Assembly (NCBI GenBank): GCA_008704415.1 | Contig: VXIS01000269.1 | Span: 1 to 64,000, forward strand | Length of the DNA stretch: 64,000 nucleotides | DNA from: Sphaerosporella brunnea | Lineage: Eukaryota > Ascomycota > Pezizomycetes > Pezizales > Pyronemataceae | Reading direction: 5' to 3' | Shown: positions 44,939 through 54,963 of the stretch, piece after piece | Position numbering within the stretch: position 1 is the stretch's first letter | Layout: the number at the start of each line of letters is the position of its first letter | Made by a program: the position numbers and the translations under genes | Notes under the pieces: model-generated | Database searches by the model: none | The model's input: the letters and a program-made list of their open reading frames with translations, nothing else | What the model was told of the DNA's origin: nothing

Positions 44939-46338
44939 TAGATGCAAAAGAGCCGGTTCGAGACGAGTCCAAGGGGTGACTCGAGCCGAATCGTCAGTTT
45001 TACTGGCTCGGCTCGCGAGCGCGAGCCCGGCTCGAGCCAAAGCTCGAGCTGGTGGAGAGAAATCAAATTTTCAGGCAGGAGCGCGCGGGCAGGAAGCAGA
45101 TGTAAATTTTCTACTATGTATCGTGCAGGCGGCCTTAAACCAACCTGTCGCTCAAAATTTCCCCGACTTCAATAACATCACAAGATTGCGCGGCTTGTGG
45201 AAGCCAGCGCCTCAGTCTTACAGAGCGCATCTTATTTAGGGGACGGGAGGGCTGTTTCCCCAGAGTTCTCATGTGGTGATCAGTTTATTATAAACAGTCG
45301 TTGCCGTCTCCACCACCGCCGACGGGTTGGTTTAAGGCCGCCGGCACCACATTTATCCCAGCTTAGATCGGTCCGATAGGTTTGACACACCCGAAGAGGA
45401 GTGGAGCGCTCCCTCGATGTTTAAATCTACACCCTCCGGCATATCATGGTCACTCCGAGCGATTGCCCCTGACTCCCTACTACCCTCCGCCCCAAGCCGG
45501 TCTCCAATTTGCTGAAGCATAACTTTTTCTGAGGCTTCATTGCAGGGCAGCTTGGGGTGCTTCGATTCGACGTGCCTCTTATAAGCGCTGGTAGTTTTAT
45601 ACGAGGATTTATAGGGACCCCACGTCTTCGAGCAATGGCAACATCAAACAAGGTCAAGGGGCTTCTTGTTGTCAGAACTAGAGCCTGCCGTCTTCTTCCG
45701 TGGCTTCGGTGATGAGCCTTGTTCAGCATCATATTCCGTGTCACCCTCTGTGCCGGAATCACGCTCATCTACTTCAGGTTCTGTGGTTTCCGAGCCCAGA
45801 GCATCCGCCGCCGTTCCGACGTTGTTTCCCTTTCTGGCTGTACCTCCTCTCGAAATATTATTGGCGGGTGTAGAGAACTGCTGTATATGATGAGGTTTTC
45901 AGTCCACTGAGTGTCCATGCCCCAGCGGCGCTGTGCCAAGTATCTATAGTATAGCTATTAGAACATGGCCGCGTTTGTAAGGAAAGCGTCCTACCCCAAC
46001 GTCCACTGAGTTCCTTATAAAACCAACACATGGCATCTTCCTCTGCTTGTGCGCTAGGCCATGGCTGCTGTTCTCCGGACATGCTTTGTTTGATTGCTCA
46101 GGAAGGGTGGACGTCACTGTGCGGCGAGCGGTTGGGGGGGAGCCGAGGCGAAGGGTGGCGAGGACCGCGGAGTTGGACTGTAGTTGAGGGCCGGCGGAAC
46201 CTCGTTCTTTCTCGAGCTGAGCTCGAGCCCAAACATTTCATGCTCGAGCTGCTCAACCACAAATTATGTACGTTCGAGCCGGCTGTAGCTTGCAGCTCGA
46301 CCTCAGAGCTCGAGCTGGCTCGGCTCGTTTGCATCACT
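44939..46338 (-). mobile_element. hAT-like remnant with CTCGAGC subterminal repeats
   Basis: The left edge reads TAGATGCAAAAGAGCCGG. The right edge, read inwards from 46338, is AGTGATGCAAACGAGCCGAG. Both edges are followed by 100-140 bases crowded with GAGCTCGAGC and GGCTCGAGCC motifs (44941-45055 and 46200-46330), like subterminal transposase-binding sites. Between them lies the N-terminus of a BED-finger transposase on the minus strand. I could not find a matching 8-bp flank, so the two edges may not come from one insertion. An isolated end of the same type is at 12525-12553. Confidence 0.55.
45410..45890 (-). pseudogene. BED zinc-finger N-terminus of a hAT transposase
   Basis: The minus strand reads an acidic leader (ETTEPEVDERDSGTEGDTEY), then KPRKKTAGSSSDNKKPLDLV, a stop, and CCHCSKTWGPYKSSYKTTSA followed by YKRHVESKHPKLPCN. 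The latter is a BED zinc finger (C-x2-C ... H-x4-H), the DNA-binding module at the start of many hAT transposases. The TGA sits at a position where BED fingers commonly have Trp, so it may be a TGG-to-TGA change. No catalytic or dimerisation domain follows; the gene ends in the subterminal repeats on the left. This is an internally deleted element. Confidence 0.65.
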
Positions 46339-46345
46339 AAGAAAG

Positions 46346-47069
46346 GGTTTAAAAGAAACACATCTAGATAACGGAAGAGATTACTCTCTCTGTCCTGCAA
46401 CGAAACGTACGGGCCGCGACTGCAAGACTGTCTACACAACTATTGTCCAGCTTCTGTTTAGCGTACGATTATGAAAATTCTACAATGGACTCGGTAAGGC
46501 AATCAAAATAGACGGCCACAACATGATCCTAAGCGGCGGGCTCAGTATTTTTGCAATACGGGTCGTGCCAGCGGGACGAGTCCATGGGAGACACTCACAG
46601 GCTCGAGCAACGTCTGTGGTTGGAATCGAGCCGGCTCTTGTGCAAGACTACCAGACGATATTAAGGTTGACAGTCATTCCTAATTCCGCAGTTGTCCAAA
46701 TCATGTTGCTTTTGATCAAACTTTCGGGATCAATCATTGCATTCTACCGCAACCACAATGCATGGTTGCCAACGCGTTTGCAGCTTTGTCATCAAGGATG
46801 CCATTCATCAAAGTGCTAATCACTGTGAACAAACAATTGTGCAACAACAGGGCTGCCGGAGATAGACACAGTGCTAGTAAAGGTAGAATGCCGCGCAGAT
46901 ACCAGGTGAAACGATTCACAGAATATCACAGGCACGGGGTGATCACCTAGTGAGTACGCGGCGCTGCCCAGATGTCAGCGCCTCTGCTGGCTCCGTGGAA
47001 GAGAGGTTTGTGATTACACGCACCAAACCTGTGGCTAGCGAGGACGCTGACGTATCTGTAGGTCAACAA
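46346..47069. other. No recognised gene
   Basis: Only short frames are present. A single GAGCCGGCTC patch near 46630 recalls the neighbouring hAT-like subterminal repeats. Confidence 0.45.
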
Positions 47070-47077
47070 GCTATCTT

Positions 47078-47766
47078 CAGGGCTGCCAATAGACCGGCCA
47101 GTCCGGCTTTCGGCAAGCTCTGAACCCGTTTGAATTAAACGGCCTTTTCAAATCGAGGCCCCTTTGGACAAGGCATTTTGGGCCGAGATTCAGGTGCCCA
47201 CGGGGGCCGGATGGGCTGCGTGACATGCAGGCGCCCACTGGGTCCGCCAGACACCCGAACTATCTACCATTGTTTTGAATAACACAAGAACCCCGACACC
47301 CCGTAAAACTGAGTCCCCCACAACCTGCAATCATTCCACCGAACAGAACAACATGCTGACCGCGCACCGTGTGCCCCTTGAACGACACTCCGAAATATTC
47401 CGGCTCCTACGTGAAGATACGAGCTCACCAGGGTCAAACTCCGCACTGATAAGGTCCGCCGTTGTCTATCGATTGCGTGACCAGCGTTAGCTGGGTATTC
47501 CTTGCGAAATTTCCATCGCGGAAGTGAGACCGCCACATGAATACGTCGTCCTCAACCACGGAAACGGCACGCGACACAAACAGCCATAGACGGTGTCCCA
47601 GAATACCAATAACCGGCGAAGAATGCCGAGGTTTCAACCACTTACTGCGTTCGCAGATTGCCCCGTGATCGGCGCGGCACGATCGACATACCGGCACAAC
47701 CGGCACCCAAAAGCGCCTGCCAGGCATCCTGACATTGACGGGCCGGCCCGTCTATTGACGCCTCTG
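47078..47766 (+). mobile_element. Non-autonomous hAT-type element, copy 4
   Basis: A 689-bp element starting CAGGGCTGCCAATAGACCGG. Its other end has drifted to CGTCTATTGACGCCTCTG. It is flanked on both sides by the exact duplication GCTATCTT. The left conserved segment (to about 47272) matches copy 1 closely, down to the phrase GAACTATC. The right conserved segment is shortened. The core (about 47280-47640) is unlike those of the other copies and codes for nothing I recognise. Confidence 0.92.
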
Positions 47767-48849
47767 GCTATCTTCTCCACAGGACCGAACATATGCCGGA
47801 GGACGATTGGGCGGTGGGGCGGTCAGGTGGATAGACAGTCTCTAAGTTACTCCATTTGGTACTGTCACAGCTGCCCAACGCTTGTGCCTTCCTTGAACCT
47901 GACTGAACCACAATAGATGCCACCGAATACCCGGGCATTTTGTCATCCCGCCTGAGACCAGTTGTTCTGAGGTTGCTTCAGGTGCCGGAGATTTTCGAGG
48001 CCCTTGGGCCAGTTGAGTGCCAACTCCTGCCGCGCCTGTGGACACAGTCCCAAATCATTGAGCTAACTTGCGGATACACCGTAGGCACATGCACGTGCGA
48101 GGCAAAAGGTGCAAGCGGCTACCACTCGTCAATGTAACGGTTTAACCGTCGACTTTATGAAGCCCATAGGCCCTCCCTCCCTCCTGACTGGTTAATTATC
48201 GTCGCCAATTGTCACTCGCCGGGCCAGGTTGTTATCATTGCTACACCACTGGTTTATGCCTCCTTCGGCACGCGCCGAGTAGCTCCATGCTGTTGTCCAT
48301 CCACAGCGGGTGAGCGTCTACAGCATAACATCTCAACGTGTCTGTCTGCAATCTGCCGTCACCTCAGCCGATATTCTCAACATCCAAACAGCATTTTCAG
48401 CTGATGTTGTCCTGGCGGCTAAAATTCCTCCTTGGATGAATACATGACCTGCCTGAGTTGGAATACGTCAACCTACAATGACAACTGACAACTGCATCGG
48501 AAAGACCAGGGCACCACCGAGCCCTGCTTATTGGACTGCCAGAGCAAACATTATCGACACACATTGGAGAAGTAGCGGTGGAAACCCTTTCTTGCTCAAT
48601 CAACCGTGATTCACACGTGGAGCTAGTCTATTCTCCGCAGCGGGGAGTCGTGCCGATACACTGAACCCTAAGAGACAAAAAAACCGTACATAAAAAGGAA
48701 AACCACAAGAAAACAGATCTACCATAAGAAAGAAGCCAAGCAACAACATCCCACATGAACCTGAACCACGCATTAAAGGTTGCACCTAGCCCGGCAGAGT
48801 TGAGTCCGGAGGCCGAGCGTCGGGAGGCCTGAGCCAGCCTTCAACCCGG
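47767..48849. other. No recognised gene
   Basis: Short frames only. The region lies downstream of the recombinase gene and may include the 3' end of that element, but I could not identify terminal or split repeats. Confidence 0.45.
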
Positions 48850-48883
48850 CTCGGGAGCCTCAGGCTGCCGGGTTGAACTCCTC

Positions 48884-49839
48884 CTAAACCCCACCCAAGC
48901 GTGATCCATAGCTGCAGGTCGGAGAGTAGTTGCAAGGGGCGAAATGAGCGGTGTTACGCAGTGTGGGTAGCGGCCCGGGTGCTCTGCAGTCTGCGTGAGA
49001 TGCCCAACAGAGCTGGTCGGGGTGGGCCTCGACATAAAGCTTATAAGCGTCTGACCTCCAGCGTCCCAGCAGCCGGATCACGTGGTCTGTAAGTCTGGCA
49101 ACGCGTGAACTCGTCGCCGCACCCCATCTGAAGTAGTGTCCGGAGTAGTGGCCCGTAATTCCTTGATGGACCAGACACAACCGGAGGCAGCGAAATACAT
49201 AGTCGCGGGAGAATGGCTGGTTGTTGAGGCGCACAAAGAGTGGCTGGAGAAAGTCAAGCTGTCCACCAGCAAACCGGAGGTGTTGGAGATTCCGCAGTAC
49301 AGCAAGAGGGCATGCGGGGTCCGCTGCGGGGGTGATGGTAAGTGTAATACCGAGACGGCAGGGGCCGGTTTTGGAGACTGGTGAGGTCGAAAGTAAGCGG
49401 TCAGCTTGGATGTTGACTGAGCGCCAGGGGAGGTGCCTGCGGGCAAACTCCAATGGACTGCTAGAGGGATACTGTGTCCAGGTGAATTTACCAACTGGGA
49501 GGAACTCCGCAAATGGGAGGCAGAAGGCCGCATCGCGGTTGGCCTGCATGGTGTCGGTCCGAGCGAGGAAGACATTGCAGGACCTTGAGAAGGACATCGG
49601 GAGTAATTGGGAAGCGTCCTCGGGTCTCCGTAAAAACGTGGGGCACCCTGAATTTTTTGTTGAAGACGCGGGCGGTCGAAGGTGCCGTCGATTGGCAGCC
49701 CCATATCAACGTGCAAGCTCCGAAACCCGGTAATGTAGCTTTGCATAGTCCTTGGCTTGACACTGCCTCCCAGGGACGCTACCCAATTGCAGATGAGTTG
49801 TACAGTGGCTGGGAAGGGGCGAGCATTGTGTTCGTTCAT
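48884..49839 (-). pseudogene. Tyrosine recombinase (DIRS/Crypton-type integrase) relic
   Basis: The N-terminal core-binding part is in one frame: LICNWVASLGGSVKPRTMQS, YITGFRSLHVDMGLPIDG. A second frame gives FPITPDVLLKVLQCLPRSDR, and a third runs to the end. The catalytic part has CLPFAEFLPVGKFTW where recombinases of this group have FLRxGE, so the first catalytic Arg appears to be Pro and the Glu to be Lys. The second box is intact as SGHYFRWGAAT (H-x-x-R). The final GRWRSDAYKLYV keeps the nucleophilic Tyr. Such enzymes insert circular element DNA through a covalent tyrosine link. At least two frameshifts and the lost Arg make this copy inactive. Confidence 0.8.
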
Positions 49840-50304
49840 TGCAACGTAGGTTGTGTAGCTGCGTGGGGCGGTGTTGTAGGTCTTGCGATTTTCTAGCTAA
49901 GACATCGGAATCCGAGAAGCCACCAGTCGTGCGGGCTAACTGCGATATGATGAAATGCGTCGCCTAAGTCGCGCTTCACAAGCGTGCAGCGAAAGGGTCA
50001 TGAGTTTGCCTAATTGGCGTTTGTTAAGTTGCGCAGAAATGTCAGCGGACAATGTTGTGGGTTATTCATTTGCCAAGGCGAGATTACGAACGATGATAGT
50101 TTAGTTGGGGCCCGCATACCCGATTCTTACTCCATAAACAATAATGTCTACTCGTGTCTGGACATGACGGTCGTCGGGATGATTTGAGATCCATTTGAAC
50201 CATGCCGCAGGGTGGAGGAGTCCTGGGTTTTGCAGCGGGGATAAGGACGTATTCACAAGCAGGTATGGGATGTGCACAAAGGAAGTCAATTGGCTGCTCC
50301 TGCA

Positions 50305-51395
50305 TTACAAATGCTCCGAATCCACTTGCCTTCTTTCTGCGTCGTCCCTAGTTCCTATTGCTGGGCCCGCGGTTGTAGGCACCAGGAACTCGCTGCGGAG
50401 GTAAAGAAACTGACTCTCAGGGCATAGAGGTCCTTGCATTGGAAAGGACAGCGGTCCCTGCAGGCCGCTTGACTGGCGGGCCAAAGCTTGAGGTCTCAAC
50501 GGGACGCTTGGGCCCTCAGGTCTGAACTTGGGTACCGGTAGCACTTTGGGCCTGCAGGAGGTAGTTATGTTCGGGTCACTAAACTTGTCCCATCCCTCAT
50601 AGTGGTGGATGCGCTGGAGTATCCTTTTCAGGTGGAATGAGAAGTGGTAAAGATGTACAGAGTGCCAGGTGCATCGCTGATTTAGGTCCAAAAGGTAATG
50701 CACGTACTTCAGAAGAGCAAAGCTGAGTGCATCCCGGATTCTTGGCGGGGCAAATTCTCACATAATATTTGCATAAACAGCGAGCGGCTTCAAATGCTGG
50801 GTTATACCTCGATACTCCTCAATTTCGACATTGTGTGATGTTGTCGGTGCCTGGAATGACCCCAGGGTAATGTTCTCCAGACGGCTGTCTGCTGTGAAAA
50901 TGAAGGAAGCATTGAGTTTTATCGGATTCTCAACCTTGAATCAGTGCTCGAGTATCTCCTGCAGCTGAACAGGGTCCACGACAGCCCAGTGATTGCGGAT
51001 GGATTGAACCCGCGGGTTCTCAGGAGGAGGAGGGGGTGGGGTTGCACCTAGTGCTAGCTGCGCTTGAGCGCTGAGGGCCTGGGGCTGCAGAGTACTGAGG
51101 TGGGTGGTGAGGGCACTCATGGTGTTGGTCATTTTGTTGAGGAAAGCCATCGGCACGGTGACCACTGTATTTTCACCAGCAGGGGTTTGGAAGCGAGCTG
51201 GCGCAGGCTCGGGGGTGACTGGCACGTGGGTGTTTGTCGGCTGCCCCGAGGTTGCTGTGCCTGTCAGTTGGTGCTCAAGCTCAGAGACGTCCGTGAGGTC
51301 GACCCCATCGCCATAATCCACCTCATCTTCGTCGTGAGTGGTGGTGGTGATGGTCTGAGTGGCTGGGGCAGCTGGGGTTGCGCGGGTGCGTACCT
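50305..51395 (-). pseudogene. Gag-like ORF1 of the tyrosine-recombinase element
   Basis: One reading frame runs from about 51395 (KVRTRATPAAPATQTITTTT, HDEDEVDYGDGVDLTDVSEL) to 50305, broken by two in-frame TGA codons near 50941 and 50757. Both could be Arg or Trp codons changed by a single transition. The first third is acidic and Pro/Gln-rich, with a predicted helix VPMAFLNKMTNTMSALTTHL that may form a coiled coil. The middle has globular character (NPIKLNASFIFTADSRLENI, IRDALSFALLKYVHYLLDLN). The end is Pro-rich. Its position upstream of the recombinase suggests a structural gag. No zinc knuckle is visible. An ATG start is not obvious. Confidence 0.5.
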
Positions 51396-51439
51396 TGTTT
51401 TAGATATCAAGCGGTGGATCGCGGAAAAAAAAGTGGGAT

Positions 51440-51535
51440 TGCTGGATGGAAAGTAAAAGAAAAGCGAGGTGAAGACGAGGTGTGTGCTGGAGGTCTGAAG
51501 GGCCCCGAGGCACGGAAAAGGGTCCTTTTATAGGA
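51440..51535 (-). promoter_or_regulatory. TATA box and CT-rich leader of the recombinase element
   Basis: On the minus strand CCTATAAAAGGACC (about 51534-51521) is a strong TATA match. It is followed by a pyrimidine-rich stretch (CGTCTTCACCTCGC, then TTTTCTTTTACTTTCC and TTTTTTTTCCGC). TATA followed by a CT-block just upstream of the start is a common fungal promoter layout, and the gag-like frame begins right after it. This is the best-supported promoter in the window. Confidence 0.55.
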
Positions 51536-52482
51536 AGCCGGCCAAAAGGAACTCCACCCACTCAATCTCCAGCACCGAATCCTCGCTCCTGGCCTCCCGT
51601 CCAGTCACGCAGCGTTGCTCCAACCCACTAGCTCGCAGTCTAACTGCCCATGTATCAGCTGTCTGTTAGACAATTATTGCAGTGATTCTCCAAGGCTTGG
51701 ACAACAATGTTTCCGGCCCCGCGCAGCTGGCTCGTTGAATGCCAGTTAAAGAACGCATCAGCGGGGCTGTCCAGGCATGACCAACCCAGCGGGATGTGCC
51801 AGCGGTTGAGAACATGGACCCCAGCTATGGATCATTTCACAGCAAACACGCCTACCCTATGAATGCACCTCAACTGCCTCAAGGTAACCAACGTCATCGG
51901 TGTACTTTAATTTCAACTATTAAGGGTCAATACCGCGCTTGACGAGCGTTATAATGGGCGATTGTGTGCATCAGGCCATAAAAGACGCCATTGAATGGTA
52001 ATTTGCCTGCCTGATGTGAGTTGAGCTCGGGAGACAGACGCGCTGCAAACCGGGGTATTGTTGCACTGCCTGCGTTGGGGGTACTGGTGAACCAGACTCC
52101 CCCTCAGCGGTGACATTTTGCTTTCCATTGCGCTGGAGTTGCATCAGACCGGCTACTGGTTTCTACACCTGGACTTTACTGCAAACAGAGTTTCATGGGA
52201 TGACGGCGCTTGCTGAGCTAGCTGAGAAGATAGAATCAGCGAAGTCCGGGAATGATACAGTGTCACAAACCACCGATCTCTCAAAGCCAGCTACAGTTGC
52301 AGCCCAAAGAGGCAGTTTCTGGTGCCCACGGATAAGGACGGTGATTCTTCACCAGTAGCAGTTGCTTCATTGACCATACAGCGGTACACGGGTTGAGAGA
52401 CTGGCGACACCGTTGTAGTTTGTGTTCACTCGGCTCATGTTTCGAACCCCTCTGTACAGCGGGGTGTGCGCAGGACAGCACG
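51536..52482. other. No recognised gene
   Basis: Short frames only; no repeats noted. Confidence 0.45.
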
Positions 52483-52838
52483 TTTTTGTTTTAATCATAT
52501 TGTATGTGACCGCTTGCAGCCATAAAATATGGACAAAGAAGAGACTATGCTACCGCCCGGGTCATGGAAAGGAAAAACCACCAGGTATAATGAGCGAACC
52601 AGGAAAATCAACGAAATGAGCAAAGGGGACTGTAGTCATTAGGTGATACCCCTGTAGAGCCAGCATCCAATTTTAGTTGCGCAAAGGAAGTCGAATATCG
52701 CCTCCGTACACCTGTCATCCGCCAGCAGAGGGGGAAAGCCAGAGTTTCGCTCCCCCACCCTTCTTTGTGGCGTCTTTGACCGCGTTTCACAGTACCATTT
52801 GTTCGGCATTCCATTTCTTATCAAACTTGAAACACAAG
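52483..52838 (-). pseudogene. LINE 3' tail relic with A-rich end
   Basis: The minus strand reads FKFDKKWNAEQMVL, a stop, NAVKDATKKGG and then, in another frame, PPLLADDRCTEAIFDFLCAT and KIGCWLYRGIT. This matches the last 65 residues of the LINE at 12959-14110 (FKFCKRWQLEKKTLWKDVRE, LLADDRCTEAVLSFLSAT). The 3' untranslated part is also shared (AGTCTCTTCTTT, then ACAATATGATTAAAAC), ending in an A-rich run at 52483-52492. Severe 5' truncation and a shared 3' end are typical of LINE retrotransposition. I found no convincing target duplication. Confidence 0.8.
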
Positions 52839-53493
52839 GTGGCTGCTATTGACAATAGGATTTGCGCAGTGCACACTAAGCACGTAGGTAGAAGAGATAT
52901 ATTGAAGGTACAGAGCCAAGTGCGAGTTGCAGAGGTAGAAACCTGCACCTGTGTATCACTAGTTCATACTCGGGTCTACCAGAGAGTCATACTCAATGTC
53001 TTAACACTCTCAGTATCCGAGCATGAACTGCATTTCCAATCGCGGTGCGGTGCGATCACATGATCTATGTCCGCCCAATCCTGCATCTCGTCACGTGTTT
53101 TGATGTCCTCCCGATTGCCAACATCCATCACAGTAGGTACTCATACTATAGCTGCCCCAATTACCTGTCGACTTGCAAGAGCCCTTCGCATATAGCTCCA
53201 TTCGGTTGTTGTATATTATCAACATTTGATTTAGTGTCATATTCGCAGGTATCATGACTCCCCCTGTCTGTGCATAAATGTTGTACAATTCCCCTCAGGG
53301 TACAAGATTTTGGTGTGGCGTAGTTTAAAGGGCACCATAAAAGTGCATTGCGTAGTTTAAATGTCACACCGTAGTGTCAAAGTCTTGCAGATTAAACCAC
53401 AAAAACCTCATATCGTTGTGGCATAGAAAAAGTGTTGTGGAAAATGCACCACACCTGGTGTCAAAGTCACAATGAAAAGCGGATCATGACAAT
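52839..53493. other. No recognised gene
   Basis: Short frames on both strands with no motif. Around 53300-53370 the phrase GCGTAGTTTAAA occurs twice, 36 bases apart. Confidence 0.45.
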
Positions 53494-53582
53494 GTCGTGC
53501 CAAAGACACTACACAGCACCACAGCCCAGCACCACCAATCGCACGATAAACGATACCACCAACATCGTGTCCTTGGCACGAC
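53494..53582. repeat. Inverted repeat, possible small fold-back
   Basis: GTCGTGCCAAAGACAC (53494-53509) pairs with GTGTCCTTGGCACGAC (53567-53582), 15 of 16 bases, around a 57-base loop. It could be a tiny MITE or a hairpin. The inner strand begins CACTAC, but this is too little to call a CACTA terminus. Confidence 0.6.
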
Positions 53583-53734
53583 AAACTCTTCACTGCTGTG
53601 AGTACTTAAAGAGTGCATCGATTGGAAGCTCCCTGATATTGACCATCTTATTTAAACACCACTGGTGACCCTAACCTCGGCTATCATCACATGGCAAGAC
53701 CACGATGCCAGTCCGGGACAGCTGAGCTTGGCCA

Positions 53735-53872
53735 GTTCCTCGCCGCAGCTGACCGCCAGTCCATCATCGCTGAGGTTGGTCAGAGATCCACAAAAATCTA
53801 CTAGTCCCTCGCTGTAGCGGACCGCCAGTCTGTCACTGCTGAGGTTGGTCATAAATTCATGAGAATCACCAC
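53735..53872 (+). repeat. Two tandem 69-bp units, coding-like
   Basis: GTTCCTCGCCGCAGCTGACC at 53735 recurs as GTCCCTCGCTGTAGCGGACC at 53804, exactly 69 bases later. GCCAGTC and GCTGAGGTTGGTCA are shared within the units. On the plus strand the units read FLAAADRQSIIAEVGQ and SLAVADRQSVTAEVGH, a 23-residue protein repeat. Later stops in this frame are TAG or TGA at places that could have been CAG or CGA. This could be the start of the decayed gene that continues into the CACTA-like region. Confidence 0.6.
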
Positions 53873-54033
53873 ACACTAGTTGATCACTGGACAGGCTAGC
53901 TGATAACTGACAGGAATCAGCTAGTGCATTACCAGACCTTTTCACAGCACCGATTCAGGTTGGTGCAGATAATAACGTTAATGACGAACTCGAACGGGAT
54001 GAGGATCCAGACTATGAGACAGATGACTCTGAT

Positions 54034-54544
54034 TGTCACGGCGCAAGTTTAGATGGAGTTTCTGACTAAGCTACTGGGCTTTACTGTCCATGGAATCGGC
54101 TGGAACTCTCAGATTGAAGTCTCCAAAGGATGCTGATGCATTGGCTGTTCTCAGATTTATCTCCCCTTGGATGGTTGTCACGTGGCGAGGTTCAGAAGTG
54201 GGGGTTGTTTGTGGTGTCATAATGCGGCTCAGTAGGGAGGCTCGGTGGGGTGGCTCCGAGCCGAGGTTATGTTCGGCTACAACGTGGCGTGGCGCACCGC
54301 GATGACCTAATTGCTATAAGCGGCATTCGCTTTCGCTTTGTAGTTTGTTTTCCTTTCCTCTTTACTGAACCTTCGTATGTCAATCTGAGTAACTTCATTC
54401 CAATTTGAATCCTAACTGTGCGCGTCCCGCCTCTTGTCCTGCCTTTGGATCTTGTTCCTACTCTGATTCTTGTCCTCTTCCGTCGCTCCTCTGTACGCGA
54501 ATACGTTGGGCCCCTCCAGTCCGTTTCCGCCCATACCCGTTACA
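54034..54544 (+). mobile_element. Solo LTR of the Gypsy family
   Basis: A 511-bp LTR from TGTCACGGCGC to CCCGTTACA, clearly related to the three LTRs of the neighbouring provirus. It is flanked by CTGAT and CTGGT (four of five bases), a slightly decayed 5-bp duplication. No internal element sequence is attached, so it arose by LTR-LTR recombination. It lies inside a coding-like stretch (DDSD before it, TGITGETS after it). Confidence 0.85.
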
Positions 54545-54963
54545 CTGGTATCACTGGTGAGACGTCGAGTGGCCTGGAGCCTCACGAATCAGCCAATCCA
54601 TTTGCCTACGTCGATGACTCGGACGTGAAATATCTATACGATAAAGAAGGGTATTCATCAGAAGAATCGGCAGTTCCTAAGGCTGTTGATTCATACACCT
54701 GACTGACAATGCTGATCTAGATTGACGTCCTTTCAATCTAACTAAAGCAGAGGTCACTACACTGGCTGTTCATGATAAGGCCATAAAATTTGAAGGGCAG
54801 CGAGAGTACGTAGCAGCTCAGCCCAAGTTACTGGAGGCTACAGGTCCTGCAAATAAACCATTAGATTACCGTATTGTCTGTGCTGGAGTTTCCAAAATGA
54901 CAGGTTTGACACAACAGCGCTTAGATTGTTGCGTCAAGGGACGCATGAACTATGCCATGTATC

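Larger units (their letters stand above)
48850..51535 (-). mobile_element. Tyrosine-recombinase element with gag-like gene and no visible RT
   Basis: On the minus strand, a TATA box and CT-rich leader are followed by a gag-like gene and, after 466 bases, a tyrosine recombinase gene. This resembles DIRS/Ngaro-type retroelements, which carry gag, reverse transcriptase/RNase H and tyrosine recombinase, or fungal Cryptons, which carry the recombinase alone. No reverse transcriptase motif is visible between the two genes. It is either a deletion derivative or a different type of element. I could not find the inverted or split direct repeats that would define its ends, so the limits are approximate. 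Confidence 0.6.
53660..54963 (+). pseudogene. N-terminal part of a decayed transposase gene, split by a solo LTR
   Basis: Plus-strand passages on both sides of the solo LTR look like one protein. Before it are ADRQSIIAEVGQRSTKIY and DELERDEDPDYETDDSD. After it come TGITGETSSGLEPHESANPF, AYVDDSDVKYLYDKEGYSSE, AIKFEGQREYVAAQPKLLEA and RIVCAGVSKMTGLTQQRLDC then VKGRMNYAMY, where the Gypsy provirus begins. On the far side of the provirus, at 62042, the reading resumes as ADLDCCSDSDCNYRRWKSDK and leads into the Tnp2-like domain. I infer a single CACTA/Plavaka-type gene carrying two LTR insertions; I do not recognise the N-terminal part itself. Confidence 0.4.

Noticed and set aside
44939..46338. 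Proof of a single insertion by flanking duplication
   Set aside because: The 8 bases next to the two edges do not match, so I kept the element at moderate confidence only.
53509..53530. CACTACACAG as a CACTA element terminus for the Tnp2-like gene
   Set aside because: No second terminus can be checked (it would be beyond the window), and the motif lies in an inverted repeat of its own.
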